A program made the position numbers and the translations under genes. A stretch of 64,000 bases of DNA from Oxalobacter sp. (GTDB lineage Bacteria; Pseudomonadota; Gammaproteobacteria; Burkholderiales; Burkholderiaceae_D), in NCBI GenBank assembly GCA_018384065.1, contig JAHAYL010000029.1:1-64000 (forward strand). Reading direction: 5' to 3'. Shown here piece after piece: positions 16,896 to 27,276 of this stretch; within the stretch, counting starts at the first letter, position 1, and every line of letters begins with the position of its first letter. Under the pieces are notes generated by a model. The model did no database searches. It was not told where the DNA came from and saw only the letters and a list, made by a program, of their open reading frames with translations.

Positions 16896-19286
16896 ATGAC
16901 CGATGAAAAAGACCTGACAGCAGAACCGCTGTCCCCTGATATGCTGCGGAAAATCCATGCCTATTTCAATGCGGCGAATTACCTTTCCGTCGGTCAGATT
17001 TACCTGTTCAACAATCCCTTGCTGAGACGGCCGCTTGCTGCCGGGGATGTGAAGCCCCGCCTGTTGGGGCATTGGGGAACGACTCCAGGGCTGAACTTCA
17101 TCTATGTCCACCTGAACCGTATCATCAAACAGTATGACCTGGATATGATTTTCATGACTGGTCCCGGGCATGGTGGTCCGGCATTGGTTGCCAACACCTA
17201 TCTGGAAGGCACTTACAGCGAACGTTATCCGAATATTTCTGAAGATGAGGAAGGGCTGAAGAAACTGTTCACCCAGTTTTCTTTCCCTGGAGGCATCCCG
17301 AGCCATGTGGCAGCAGAAACGCCGGGGTCCATCCATGAAGGGGGGGAACTGGGTTATGCGCTGTCCCATGCGTATGGCGCGGTCATGGACAATCCTGACC
17401 TGATTGTCGCCTGCGTGGTCGGTGATGGGGAGGCAGAGACAGGGCCTTTGGCGACAGGCTGGCATTCCAACAAATTCATCAATCCGGTCCGTGACGGGAC
17501 AGTCCTGCCAATCCTGCACCTCAATGATGCGAAGATTGCGGGACCGACGGTATTGGGGCGCATCCCGCCGGAAGAGCTTGATGCGCTGATGTGGGGCTAT
17601 GGGTATGAACCTTATTATGTTGAAGGTGATGACCCGATGGTGATGCACCAGAAAATGGCAGCGGTGCTGGATGAGGTGGTTGCGCATATCCGCAGCATCC
17701 AGCGGGATGCCCGTGAAGGCGGCATCAGTACCCGTCCAAAATGGCCGATGATCATCCTGCGCAGTCCAAAGGGCTGGACGGGTCCCGGTATTGTGGATGG
17801 CGTACAGGTTGAAGGGACTTTCCGTTCCCATCAGGTGCCGGTCAATGAAGTCCGCAGCAATCCTGCCCACCTCAAGATATTGTCTGACTGGCTGTTGAGC
17901 TACAAGCCGGCTGAACTGTTTGATGCCAATGGCAAGCTCATCCCTGAGCTGGCCGAGCTGGCGCCTGAAGGCAACCGCCGTATGGGGGCGAATCCCCATG
18001 CCAATGGCGGCGAGCTTCTCCGGGACCTGCGCTTGCCGGATTTCCGTGACTATGCGGTGGATGTGCCTGAACCAGGTGTTGTGGTTGCAGAGGCGACACG
18101 CGTCCAGGGTCGGATGATCCGGGATGTTTTCACTCTGAACGACAAGAACAAGAATTTCCGGGTTTTCTGCCCGGATGAGACCAATTCCAACCGCTGGAAT
18201 GCTGTCTTTGAAGTGACCGAGCGTATGTCAATGGATGAAGTCAAACCGACAGATGACAAGGTCTCCAACAAAGGCAGGGTGATTGAAATGCTTTCCGAGC
18301 ATCAGTGCGAAGGCTGGCTGGAAGGTTATCTGCTGACCGGCCGCCACGGGTTCTTCCCCTGTTATGAAGCGTTCATCCATGTCATTGATTCCATGTTCAA
18401 CCAGCATGCGAAATGGCTGGAAGTCTGCCGGCACATCCCATGGCGCCGTCCGGTTGCCTCGCTGAATTACCTGCTGACTTCCCATGTCTGGCGCCAGGAC
18501 CACAATGGGCTGAGCCATCAGAACCCAGGGTTCATTGACCAGGTCATGAACAAGAAGGCGGATGTCACCCGTGTCTATCTGCCACCTGATGCCAACTGCC
18601 TGCTGTCGGTTACCGACCATTGCCTGCGCAGCCGTCACCGCATCAATGTCATTGTGGCTGGCAAACAGCCTGAACTGCAGTATCTTTCGATGGAAGAAGC
18701 CATTGACCACTGCACGGCAGGTATCGGTATCTGGGAATGGGCAAGCAACGACAAGGGGGCAGAACCAGATGTCGTCATGTGCTGCATCGGCGATGTGCCG
18801 ACGCTGGAAACCCTCGCTGCGGTGAAAATCCTGCGGGAACATATCCCGGATATCAAGGTCCGGGTCATCAATGTTGTCAACCTGATGACGCTGCAGCAGC
18901 CATCTGACCATCCCAATGGGTTGTCTGACCATGATTTCGATGTCCTGTTCACCAAGAACAAACCGGTCATCATTGCCTACCATGGTTATCCTTGGCTGAT
19001 ACACCGGCTGACTTACCGCCGTACCAACCATGCGAACATCCATGTCCGTGGTTATCAGGAAGAAGGGACGACAACGACCCCATTTGACATGGTCGTCCTG
19101 AACAGGCTGGACCGTTATCATCTGGCAGGTGATGTCATTGACCGTCTGCCACAGCTGGGTGCGAAGGCAGCCTATACGAAACAATGGCTCAGGACCAGGT
19201 TGCTCCAGCATAAGGAATATGTCCAGAAGTACGGGGAGGATATGCCTGAAATCCGGAACTGGAACTGGCGGGACGGGCGTTCCTGA
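16896..19286 (+). CDS. xfp: Xylulose-5-phosphate / fructose-6-phosphate phosphoketolase
   Basis: Thiamine-diphosphate enzyme that cleaves xylulose 5-P (and usually fructose 6-P) with phosphate to acetyl phosphate plus glyceraldehyde 3-P (or erythrose 4-P). 796 aa, full family length. The signatures [37 protein letters not shown] and [17 protein letters not shown] are intact. The start at 16896 follows AAAGGAG by six bases; an upstream in-frame extension lacks homology. Standing alone, it would give acetyl phosphate and so ATP or acetyl-CoA from pentose phosphate. No ackA or pta is adjacent. Confidence 0.96.
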   Translation: MTDEKDLTAEPLSPDMLRKIHAYFNAANYLSVGQIYLFNNPLLRRPLAAGDVKPRLLGHWGTTPGLNFIYVHLNRIIKQYDLDMIFMTGPGHGGPALVANTYLEGTYSERYPNISEDEEGLKKLFTQFSFPGGIPSHVAAETPGSIHEGGELGYALSHAYGAVMDNPDLIVACVVGDGEAETGPLATGWHSNKFINPVRDGTVLPILHLNDAKIAGPTVLGRIPPEELDALMWGYGYEPYYVEGDDPMVMHQKMAAVLDEVVAHIRSIQRDAREGGISTRPKWPMIILRSPKGWTGPGIVDGVQVEGTFRSHQVPVNEVRSNPAHLKILSDWLLSYKPAELFDANGKLIPELAELAPEGNRRMGANPHANGGELLRDLRLPDFRDYAVDVPEPGVVVAEATRVQGRMIRDVFTLNDKNKNFRVFCPDETNSNRWNAVFEVTERMSMDEVKPTDDKVSNKGRVIEMLSEHQCEGWLEGYLLTGRHGFFPCYEAFIHVIDSMFNQHAKWLEVCRHIPWRRPVASLNYLLTSHVWRQDHNGLSHQNPGFIDQVMNKKADVTRVYLPPDANCLLSVTDHCLRSRHRINVIVAGKQPELQYLSMEEAIDHCTAGIGIWEWASNDKGAEPDVVMCCIGDVPTLETLAAVKILREHIPDIKVRVINVVNLMTLQQPSDHPNGLSDHDFDVLFTKNKPVIIAYHGYPWLIHRLTYRRTNHANIHVRGYQEEGTTTTPFDMVVLNRLDRYHLAGDVIDRLPQLGAKAAYTKQWLRTRLLQHKEYVQKYGEDMPEIRNWNWRDGRS

Positions 19287-19305
19287 CAACCTTTGACAGG
19301 TACAG

Positions 19306-19328
19306 CCAGGCAGCTTGATGCTGCCTGG
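19306..19328. terminator. Hairpin between converging xfp and queC
   Basis: Perfect CCAGGCAGC (19306-19314), five-base loop, GCTGCCTGG (19320-19328). There is no clean T run on either side, so termination efficiency is uncertain. Confidence 0.45.
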
Positions 19329-19368
19329 TCCTGTATGGGCAGACCGCTTCTTTACCTGTTACGGCTTT

Positions 19369-20115
19369 TTACCGGGAATCCTGTCCCTTCTTTTTCTGGA
19401 AAGCCTCAAAACCCCGTTTACGCAGCTGGCAGGCAGGGCATTCCCCGCAGCCATAGCCCCAGCTGTTGAGATGGGTATGGTCGCCGGTATAACAGGTGTG
19501 GGTCTGGTTGATGACCAGGTCAACCAAAGCCTTTCCTCCCAGTTCTTCTGCCAGCTCCCAAGTCTGCTGTTTGTTTTTCCACATCAGTGGTGTGACCAGG
19601 TTCAGACGGGTGTCCATACCGATGTTCAAGGCGACCTGCAATGCCTTGATGGCATCGTCCCGGCAGTCTGGATAGCCGGAAAAATCGGTTTCACACATCC
19701 CGCCGACCAAGATGTTGATGCCACGGCGGTAAGCGATAATGGCGGCTGTTGTCAGGAACATCAGGTTGCGTCCAGGGACGAAAGTGTTTGGCAGGCCGTT
19801 CGCCATCATCTGGATTTCAATGTCTTCCGTCAAGGCTGTTTCTGAAAGCTGACTGAGCAGGGACAGGTCACAGAGATGGTCTTCACCGAGTTTCTGGTTC
19901 CAGCCGGGAGCCATCCGGCGTAGTTGCTGGAGGATACGTGGCCGGGCTTCCAGCTCAGCGCTGTGGCGCTGTCCATAGGAAAAGCCGATGGTTTCCACCC
20001 GGTCATAATGGTGGAGTGCCCATGCGAGGCAGGTTGTGGAATCCTGCCCACCGCTGAACAGGACAAGGGCATGTTTCTTGATGGAAGGAACTGAAGGGGA
20101 AGTCGTCATATCCAT
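19369..20115 (-). CDS. queC: 7-cyano-7-deazaguanine (preQ0) synthase
   Basis: Converts 7-carboxy-7-deazaguanine to preQ0 with ATP and ammonia, a step to queuosine in tRNA. 248 aa. The PP-loop SGGQDSTT (21-28) and the zinc motif [15 protein letters not shown] near the C-terminus are both intact. The rest of the pathway (queD, queE, queF) is not in the window. I looked for a preQ1 riboswitch in the short gap upstream and saw none. Single gene, divergent from tamA. Confidence 0.97.
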   Translation of the reverse strand: MDMTTSPSVPSIKKHALVLFSGGQDSTTCLAWALHHYDRVETIGFSYGQRHSAELEARPRILQQLRRMAPGWNQKLGEDHLCDLSLLSQLSETALTEDIEIQMMANGLPNTFVPGRNLMFLTTAAIIAYRRGINILVGGMCETDFSGYPDCRDDAIKALQVALNIGMDTRLNLVTPLMWKNKQQTWELAEELGGKALVDLVINQTHTCYTGDHTHLNSWGYGCGECPACQLRKRGFEAFQKKKGQDSR

Positions 20116-20192
20116 GGGATGTCTGTCAGATAAGGTCCAGACAGGGACATTGTCTGTCTTGGGACCGGATTTTTCAGCTTTTTTGCATCTGT

Positions 20193-20211
20193 CTGGAATA
20201 TATTGTTCCAG
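20193..20211. repeat. Inverted repeat in the queC-tamA divergent gap
   Basis: CTGGAA (20193-20198), seven bases, TTCCAG (20206-20211). It sits in the 162 bases between divergent queC and tamA and has the shape of a dimeric regulator site. No regulator can be named. Confidence 0.3.
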
Positions 20212-20277
20212 TCTGGATGATAATAACAGTTTAATATTCAGGATGTCTGCTTAAATTATCCCAAGGTGCTTCTTCCA

Positions 20278-22125
20278 ATGGCATATTCCATCAACAAGGG
20301 TCTTTGGTCCAAGACGGATGCCGTGTGGCATATCCTGCTGTGCGCTGTTGCCCTGATGCTGATGGGACTGGTGTTTCCCGTCTCTGCGCAGGAGGCTGCC
20401 ACGCCAAAGGATGCAGCAGGGCAGCCTGTCGATAAAAGACTCGAGAAATTCACTTACAAGGTGAAAATCGAGGCACCCCTGAAAATCAGCAGCCTGCTCC
20501 AGGACAACCTGAGCATTTCCAAATGGCAGCATAGCGCCGAGATGAATGACCGCCAGCTCCGCCGGATGTACCGTGCAGCACCGGCTGAGGTCCGTGAACT
20601 GATGGAGACCGAGGGCTATTATGGTCCAGAGGTGGAAACCCAGCTGTTGGGAGAACGGGGAGACCGTACAGTCGTCATTTCAGTCAAGCCAGGCAAACCG
20701 GTCAAGGTGACGGATGTCAGCATCACTTTTGAGGGCGATGTAGTCGGGACAAAGCCAAAAAGGAATTTTCCCGGAGAAGAAGGCCTGAAAAAAGGCTGGA
20801 AGATGCCTGTCGGGACGGTTTTCCGGATGGAAGACTGGGAAACTGCCAAGCTGGCGCTTTTCAAGGAACTGTCGCGGACACGTTATCCGCGGGCAACCAT
20901 CAAACATACCCAGGCTGTTGTGGATCCAGAGACACATTCCGCCAGTCTGGAGGTGGTCATGGACAGTGGCCGCGAAGTCAGGTTCGGGGAAACGGTGATT
21001 ATCGGTCTCAGGCGGTACAGCGAACAGGTCATCCATGGTCTGCATCCACCGAAAAAAGGCAGTGTCTATGATGAGAACCGCTTGCAGCGTTTCCAATCCA
21101 GGCTGCTTGACAGCGGTTATTTCAATGGTGCCGATGTTGTTGCCGACCTTGAGACAGGGGCTGATGAAATCCCGGTCATTGTCAAGGTCCATGAGAATTA
21201 TCAGAAGCATGCCTCTGTCGGTATCGGCTACAGCACAGACACCCGTGAACGGGCGACATTGACTTATGAGAATTTCAATTTCATCAGGCAGGACTGGCAC
21301 CTGAAGAGTTCGGTTGTTGTCCAGGACCGGGAGCAGACTGCCAAGGCCGATGTCTATCTGCCTGAGAATGAAGACGGTTTCCGGGACAGCTTTGGTGTGG
21401 CCTATGACCGTTCTGATTTCCGGGGATTGGATACACGCACGGTTGGATTGAATGTCCGGCGGGCTTGGGGAAATCCCCGTTTTGAGCAGTATGTCATGCT
21501 GGAGTACCTGAATGAACATGACCGTATCGAAGGGAGCAAGGATGAGCGTCCTGAAGCCCTGCCGGTGACTTATGGCCTCATCAAACGTCATCTGGACAAC
21601 CGTTTTGCCCCGACAGAAGGGTATCAGGTCGAAGCACAGGTCGGCGGTGCTGTTGAAGGGATGCTGACGGATGAGTCATTTATCCGCGGCTATCTGAAGG
21701 GCCGCTATTACCATCGTGTGGGGCAACGGGGCGATATCATTATCCGAGGTGAACTGGGGGCGGTGCTGTCTGATGATAAAAAAGGGGTTCCATCAACAGT
21801 GATGTTCCGTGCAGGCGGTGACCAGTCTGTCCGGGGTTATTCGTATGACAGCTTGGGGATCCGCCGGGGAGAGGCGGTTGTCGGCGGGCGTTACCTGGCA
21901 GTGGGCAGCCTCGAATACCAGCATTATTTCTGGGATGCCTGGGGACTGGCGTTTTTTGTGGATGCCGGCAATGTTGCGGATAAATGGGCGGATATGGATT
22001 ATGCTGTTGGGTATGGTGTGGGTGTCCGCTGGAAAAGCCCGGCAGGGCCTATCGGAGTGGATCTGGCGTACGGTGAGAAAACAGGCAATTTCCATCTGCA
22101 CTTTTCATTTGGGCTGACTTTCTGA
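20278..22125 (+). CDS. tamA: Autotransporter assembly factor TamA (Omp85 family)
   Basis: Outer-membrane part of the translocation and assembly module. 615 aa. A signal peptide with a hydrophobic core ILLCAVALMLMGLVFPVSA is cut before QEA. Three POTRA-type domains fill residues about 40-270, followed by a C-terminal 16-strand Omp85 barrel with GDQSVRGY (the substrate-loop VRGY motif) and a terminal beta strand ending HFSFGLTF. Start taken as ATG 20278 with AAGG 11 bases upstream; a GTG at 20266 is in frame but badly placed. The TGA overlaps the tamB ATG by one base, giving the usual tamA-tamB pair. Confidence 0.94.
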   Translation: MAYSINKGLWSKTDAVWHILLCAVALMLMGLVFPVSAQEAATPKDAAGQPVDKRLEKFTYKVKIEAPLKISSLLQDNLSISKWQHSAEMNDRQLRRMYRAAPAEVRELMETEGYYGPEVETQLLGERGDRTVVISVKPGKPVKVTDVSITFEGDVVGTKPKRNFPGEEGLKKGWKMPVGTVFRMEDWETAKLALFKELSRTRYPRATIKHTQAVVDPETHSASLEVVMDSGREVRFGETVIIGLRRYSEQVIHGLHPPKKGSVYDENRLQRFQSRLLDSGYFNGADVVADLETGADEIPVIVKVHENYQKHASVGIGYSTDTRERATLTYENFNFIRQDWHLKSSVVVQDREQTAKADVYLPENEDGFRDSFGVAYDRSDFRGLDTRTVGLNVRRAWGNPRFEQYVMLEYLNEHDRIEGSKDERPEALPVTYGLIKRHLDNRFAPTEGYQVEAQVGGAVEGMLTDESFIRGYLKGRYYHRVGQRGDIIIRGELGAVLSDDKKGVPSTVMFRAGGDQSVRGYSYDSLGIRRGEAVVGGRYLAVGSLEYQHYFWDAWGLAFFVDAGNVADKWADMDYAVGYGVGVRWKSPAGPIGVDLAYGEKTGNFHLHFSFGLTF

Positions 22126-25100
22126 TGCATGCATTTCTGACCCGTTTCAGGCAGTTCTGGACAAGAAGGCGGTTGCTGTATGTACTGGCACCTGTCGGGT
22201 TGCTGTTCTGCCTGTTGATACTGTGCAGCCAGCGTTGGGCGGTCGAATGGATTGTTGAGAGCGTTGTTGCTGCAAAGGGGGAGAAAATCACCTTTGTGGA
22301 AACATCGGGAACCCTGTTCCATGAACTGAAAGCTGAAAAAGTCGTTTATGAGGGACGGGAACGGGACATCACGGTAAAAGGACTGGTGTTCCGCTGGAAT
22401 CCCCTGCATCTGCTGCATGGCAAGGCAGATATTGATGAACTTTCCGCCACAACACTTGAGATTGACCTGAAACGTTCTTCGGATGAACCCCTGAAACTGC
22501 CGGATTCCCTGGCACCGCCGGTTTCATTGGCTGTCCAACAGGTTGTCATTGATTCCCTGTCAGTGAAGAAAATGGGTGTCGGTGTCACGCTTGAGAACAT
22601 CCATTGTTCCGTTTCGGCGGAAGACGGTGAATGGCAGGTGAAATCGCTTGGCTTTGACAGTCCCTTTGGCAATGTGGCGATAGATGCCACCCTGCAGATG
22701 GAAAAACCGTTTGCCCTGTCAGGCAAGGCACGTTTTGACAATGCGGATGTTGATGCCCATATGGCTGTGGATGCTGGTGGTACCCTCGACCGGATCCAGC
22801 TGTCTGCGTCACTCAATGGTTATGGGGCAACCGGTGACCTGAAAGCGGTGGTGACGCCGTTTGCGCCATTCATGTTTGATTCATTGGACCTGTCAGCATC
22901 AGCCATCAATCCTGCCAAGATTGATGAAACCTGGCCGGTTGCAGATTTTGGGGCAAAGGCGCATATCCTGGCGCATGATGACCGTTCAATCGAAGGGTTC
23001 CTGCAGGTGGAAAACAGGCAGTCAGGCATCATTGAGAACAACCGGCTGCCAATCCGTGCCATCCGTGCAACTGTGGGTGGCAATGTCGAGACAGTGGAAC
23101 TGTCTCCTTTGGTGATTGACCTTGGCAGTGCCGGGACATTTTCCGGCAAAGGCGTCTTTTCGGAACATGAAACCACCATCAGCCTGAAGACAGGCGGATT
23201 CAACCTGCATGGCATCACTGAGATGCTGCGGCCGACCCATGCAGTTGGCAGTGTCGGGTATCACCGTATTGACGGGAAACAGGAAGTGTCAGTTGACCTT
23301 GGCGAAAGCCATGTCCGGCTGAAGGCGGATGTCCTGAAAAGTGATGACCTGATTGAGCTGAAAGAATGCCTGCTGACAGCAAACGGCGGATCCATGGCGA
23401 TGAAAGGCCATCTCAACCTGGATGAGGACAAGGATTTCTCGCTGAAAGGCGCTATCAGCCATTTCAATTTTGCCGCCTTGGGTAAATTGCCACCATCCAA
23501 CCTGAACGTTGATTTCGATGTTTCAGGCGCACTGAAACCGGATTGGAAAGCGGACCTCTCCTTTGATTTTGGACCAAGCTCCTTGTTCAACCAATCTGTT
23601 TCCGGTCACGGCAAAGTCCGGGTCAGGGGCAAGGAAGTCACCGATGCCGCCATCAATCTGGCATTGGGGGCGAATACATTCACTGCATCAGGCAGGTTGG
23701 GCGGATCCGGTGGGCAACTGGACTGGCGCCTCAATGCACCTGCATTGGGCGTAATCGGCCATGGTTTCAAAGGTTCATTGGCGGGTTCCGGAACATTGTC
23801 TGGCACATTGGAAGCATTGCGGGGCAACATGGCATTGACCGGGCGTGATTTCATGCTGGCGGACCTGTTCGGGGCGCATGACCTGCAGTTCGAGGCAACT
23901 TTCGGGACGACACTCTCAGACAGGATTGATACCCATCTTTCTGCTGAACAGGTGACAGTCGCTGGCACACATTGGTCTTCCCTGAGCCTCCGTTCAGAGG
24001 GAACCTGGCGTTCCCATACATTGAGTGCCTCTGCAAAGAGCAGCCGTTTCGACCTGACCGCACAGCTTTCAGGGGGACTGACGTCCGCTGGTGAATGGGT
24101 CGGTTCCCTGGAACAGCTGGAAAACCGTGGTGAGAAACCGTTCTCGATGTCAGGTTCCGCTGCATTGCGGATTGCTTCAGCAGATGTCTTTTCCATTGAA
24201 GACCTGACCCTGAACCTGGGAGGTGGACACCTGAACCTGGACAGACTGATTAAGAAGCATTCCCGGCTTGAGACTTCTGGCAATGCAAGAAGCATCCCAT
24301 TGAGCTGGTTGCTGTCCCTGTCTGAAGATGCCAGTGCCAAGGTGAGCAGTACGCTGACACTGGGCGGTGACTGGTCGTTGCGGGCAGACCATGCCCTGAG
24401 CGGTGAGGCGCATATTTACCGTGAGGATGGCGACATCACATTGGTCGGTGAGGAAAACCGTTTCCGCCTGCGCCTGAATGCCTTGGATGTCCGGGCATTG
24501 TTCAGCAACAGCAATATGGATGTCCATCTGAAAGCTTCCAGCAACCGTCTTGGTGATACCGATGCTTCCTTGAAGACCCGTCTTGCATACCGTCACGGCA
24601 GTTGGGGGATTTTCAAGGACAGCCCGATACAGCTGGCGCTGAAATCAGAAATGCCTTCCATCCGGTGGATCGGTTTCCTGACAGGACAGCCCGACCTGGA
24701 CCTGAGTGGTTCCCTGTCTGCAGATATCCGCGGTTCGGGTACTTTTGGAACCCCCCGCCTTTCAGGGACTGTTGCGATGCGGGAATTTGGGGTTGACTGG
24801 CCAAGCAACGGTGTGCATCTCGACCGTGGGGAACTGTCCGCCTCATTGGAAGGGAACCGCCTGACCATCACCAAGGGAACGGTTTACGGTGAAGAGGGGC
24901 GTCTGCAGATCGGTGGAGGCGCTTCCCTGCAGAATGGCATGGTCAACAGCACGCTCAAGCTGCATGCAGACCATCTGCTGGCTTTATCCAATGTGGACCG
25001 TCAGGTTGTCCTGACAGGTGACGGGGTCTTCACACTGGACGATAAAGGGCTGAACCTGACAGGCAACCTGCATGTTGACCGGGCAAAGATTGTATTGGAT

Positions 25101-25892
25101 GAGATTTCCGGCGTGACCAAGAGTAAAGATGTCATTGTCCTTGGCAGGGCTGCGAAAAAAGAATCGACTTCGCCTTTCCGTTTCAATGTCACCGCTGACC
25201 TTGGAAACCATTTCATGCTGCAGGGAATGGGTGTAGAGACCCGTCTTGCAGGGCAGATTACAGCGTCATCCCAGGCAGGGGACAAGCTGAGGCTCAACGG
25301 CAACATCAATACAGTGGATGGCGTTTACAATGCTTATGGGCAGAAACTGATCATCAGGAAAGGCAGGGCGTCTTTCCGTGGCGCGCCAGACAATCCTTCA
25401 ATCGATGTCTTGGCGGTCAAGGAATTCTCTTCATCCGATGATGTGGAAGAAGTCGGTGTCCAGGTCAGGGGGACTGCCCAGATGCCGAAAATCAAATTGT
25501 ATTCCAAACCGGAAATCCCGGATTCTGAAAAACTTTCCTGGCTGGTATTGGGCTATGGTGGTGGGGAGAATGGTTCAGCGCAGCAGCGTTCTGCCATGGC
25601 AGCTGCTGCCGCCGCCATCCTCAGTTCAAAGCAGACAGGCGGCCTGCCGAGCAAACTGGCGGGTACCTTGGGAATGGATATCGGCTTTTCTTCTTCCTCG
25701 CAGGTCGATGATACCGTGCTGTCTTTGAGCCGCCGTATCGCCTCGAACCTTTATCTGTCCTATGAACAGGGACTGACAGGCGCAATCAGCTTGGTCAAAC
25801 TGCGGTATCAGCTTTCAAGACGGATGTCACTTGTCGGTCAGACGGGAACCATCACGGCATTCGATATACTTTATGACTGGCGGTTTGACTGA
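22125..25892 (+). CDS. tamB: Translocation and assembly module subunit TamB
   Basis: A 1255-aa inner-membrane-anchored protein that spans the periplasm to TamA and is implicated in autotransporter assembly and phospholipid transport. One N-terminal membrane helix (YVLAPVGLLFCLLILC, about residues 19-34) is followed by a long repetitive beta-rich region typical of AsmA/VPS13-like lipid-groove proteins. The last 350 residues are the conserved DUF490 domain with LGRAAKKE, GQITASSQAGDKLRLNGNIN, NTVDGVYNAYGQKL, PSIDVLAV and the final LRYQLSRRMSLVGQTG. Length fits the family. Co-translated with tamA. Confidence 0.94.
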   Translation: MHAFLTRFRQFWTRRRLLYVLAPVGLLFCLLILCSQRWAVEWIVESVVAAKGEKITFVETSGTLFHELKAEKVVYEGRERDITVKGLVFRWNPLHLLHGKADIDELSATTLEIDLKRSSDEPLKLPDSLAPPVSLAVQQVVIDSLSVKKMGVGVTLENIHCSVSAEDGEWQVKSLGFDSPFGNVAIDATLQMEKPFALSGKARFDNADVDAHMAVDAGGTLDRIQLSASLNGYGATGDLKAVVTPFAPFMFDSLDLSASAINPAKIDETWPVADFGAKAHILAHDDRSIEGFLQVENRQSGIIENNRLPIRAIRATVGGNVETVELSPLVIDLGSAGTFSGKGVFSEHETTISLKTGGFNLHGITEMLRPTHAVGSVGYHRIDGKQEVSVDLGESHVRLKADVLKSDDLIELKECLLTANGGSMAMKGHLNLDEDKDFSLKGAISHFNFAALGKLPPSNLNVDFDVSGALKPDWKADLSFDFGPSSLFNQSVSGHGKVRVRGKEVTDAAINLALGANTFTASGRLGGSGGQLDWRLNAPALGVIGHGFKGSLAGSGTLSGTLEALRGNMALTGRDFMLADLFGAHDLQFEATFGTTLSDRIDTHLSAEQVTVAGTHWSSLSLRSEGTWRSHTLSASAKSSRFDLTAQLSGGLTSAGEWVGSLEQLENRGEKPFSMSGSAALRIASADVFSIEDLTLNLGGGHLNLDRLIKKHSRLETSGNARSIPLSWLLSLSEDASAKVSSTLTLGGDWSLRADHALSGEAHIYREDGDITLVGEENRFRLRLNALDVRALFSNSNMDVHLKASSNRLGDTDASLKTRLAYRHGSWGIFKDSPIQLALKSEMPSIRWIGFLTGQPDLDLSGSLSADIRGSGTFGTPRLSGTVAMREFGVDWPSNGVHLDRGELSASLEGNRLTITKGTVYGEEGRLQIGGGASLQNGMVNSTLKLHADHLLALSNVDRQVVLTGDGVFTLDDKGLNLTGNLHVDRAKIVLDEISGVTKSKDVIVLGRAAKKESTSPFRFNVTADLGNHFMLQGMGVETRLAGQITASSQAGDKLRLNGNINTVDGVYNAYGQKLIIRKGRASFRGAPDNPSIDVLAVKEFSSSDDVEEVGVQVRGTAQMPKIKLYSKPEIPDSEKLSWLVLGYGGGENGSAQQRSAMAAAAAAILSSKQTGGLPSKLAGTLGMDIGFSSSSQVDDTVLSLSRRIASNLYLSYEQGLTGAISLVKLRYQLSRRMSLVGQTGTITAFDILYDWRFD

Positions 25893-25958
25893 CGCTTCTC
25901 AATCCCTTGAACGGATTGTCCGCAGGTTGATTTTCCTGCCTTCTGTCCGAAAGGACGG

Positions 25959-26678
25959 TTACCGGATGCTGCTGACGGTCTGCCGGGTCTCGAAATTATT
26001 GTCCCTGAAATAAAGCTGGACTGGATAGAAGTACCTGTCTTTTGCCAGCCAGACGGACATGGTCTGGTTCTTGCCGTTATTGCCGGACAGGACAGTTGTC
26101 TGGAATTTCCCGGCAGGGGTGGATAATGTCTCATTGCGGTTCACGCGGAAAGTCCAGTTCTTGACGCTCCGATGGCCGATGACCTGCAGGACATAGCTGT
26201 GACCGGGGGTAAAACTGCCTCTGTTGTCATTGGCGATGGCGGCAAGCTGCCAGACGATGCTGCTATGGTCTTGGACCTGCCCGGAAAAGGAGATGGCGTC
26301 ATCCCCATCAGAAGGCTTGAAATAACCGTTTGTCTGGTTGATGGCTGCTGAGAACTTCTTATGGAGTTTTGTCTCAGAATAGTTCGCCGGTTCCAGGCCT
26401 ATGCTGCTGACTTTGCCAGAACTGGCGGAATTCAGGACATTGCCAAAGAAAGTGACGGTGCAGTTGTCCCGGATGGAATAGGTCTTGAGGTTGGTCTGCC
26501 ATTGCATGACGGAATTGCCTGACAGGCTCAGGCCATTGTATGAGGCGGTCACCTTGTATTTCAGGGTGGCGGAAGGCGGGATGGCTGTACTGTAAACCGG
26601 CGCCGCCATGACAGCAGGACTGCCAGCCATGATGGCACCGAAAGTCAAGGCTGCACAGATGTTTTTGATGGTTCCCAT
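25959..26678 (-). CDS. DUF3108 periplasmic protein
   Basis: 239 aa with a signal peptide (ICAALTFGAIMAGSPAVMA, cut before APV). The mature part matches DUF3108: LKYKVTASYNGLSLSGNSVMQW, SSIGLEPANYSET, ISFSGQVQDHSSIVWQLAAIA, WTFRVNRNETLSTPAGKFQTTVL and VWLAKDRYFYPVQLYF. The function of DUF3108 is not established; proteins of this type are found in the periplasm of many betaproteobacteria. Monocistronic, divergent from rfaE2. Confidence 0.85.
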   Translation of the reverse strand: MGTIKNICAALTFGAIMAGSPAVMAAPVYSTAIPPSATLKYKVTASYNGLSLSGNSVMQWQTNLKTYSIRDNCTVTFFGNVLNSASSGKVSSIGLEPANYSETKLHKKFSAAINQTNGYFKPSDGDDAISFSGQVQDHSSIVWQLAAIANDNRGSFTPGHSYVLQVIGHRSVKNWTFRVNRNETLSTPAGKFQTTVLSGNNGKNQTMSVWLAKDRYFYPVQLYFRDNNFETRQTVSSIR

Positions 26679-26796
26679 TTCTGTTTTCCTCCAGACCTAT
26701 GATATAAACCACAATATTGAGATGCGGCGGCAATGTCAACATAGCTGTTGCCCCGTTACGGATATTACATGCTGTTACTGTTGTACGGGGAAGAAG

Positions 26797-27276
26797 ATGG
26801 TACCGTTTGAGAAGAAAATCTGCGACCGGATGACAATCCAGGAAAAACTGAAAACTTTGCCCAAGCCGGTTGTTTTGACAAACGGGGTATTTGACATCCT
26901 GCACCGAGGCCATGTCACTTACCTTGCCCGTGCCCGTGCCATGGGCGCATCACTTGTCGTGGCGGTGAATACAGATGCATCGGTCAGACGGTTGGGGAAA
27001 GGGGATGACCGCCCCATCAACCCCTGTGGGGACCGTATGGCGGTCTTGGCGGCGTTGGAATCGGTCTGTGCCGTGGTGCCATTCGATGAAGATACCGCCC
27101 AAGCGGTTGTCCGTGAGTGCCATCCAGATATCTATGTCAAAGGCGGTGATTACGATATGCAGGCTATCCCAGAAGGCAGGGAGGTCTTGGCTTATGGGGG
27201 GCAGGTGAAAGCCATTGCATTTGAATATGACCGGTCAACTACGGCGTTGTTGAAGAAGGTCCGTCAGAAGGCATGA
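26797..27276 (+). CDS. rfaE2: D-glycero-beta-D-manno-heptose 1-phosphate adenylyltransferase
   Basis: Adds AMP to heptose 1-phosphate to make ADP-heptose for the LPS inner core. 159 aa, equal to the C-terminal domain of the fused HldE of enteric bacteria. The nucleotidyltransferase motif [14 protein letters not shown] holds the HxGH box, and [10 protein letters not shown] plus [14 protein letters not shown] are the other conserved blocks. The kinase half is not adjacent, so the two activities are split in this genome. ATG 26797 has GGGGAAG upstream; the in-frame region further up has no homology. Its last 38 bases overlap the converging ttcA 3' end. Confidence 0.93.
   Translation: MVPFEKKICDRMTIQEKLKTLPKPVVLTNGVFDILHRGHVTYLARARAMGASLVVAVNTDASVRRLGKGDDRPINPCGDRMAVLAALESVCAVVPFDEDTAQAVVRECHPDIYVKGGDYDMQAIPEGREVLAYGGQVKAIAFEYDRSTTALLKKVRQKA

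Noticed and set aside
20116-20277. preQ1 riboswitch upstream of queC
   Set aside because: No C-rich hairpin and A-rich tail pattern was found in this gap.
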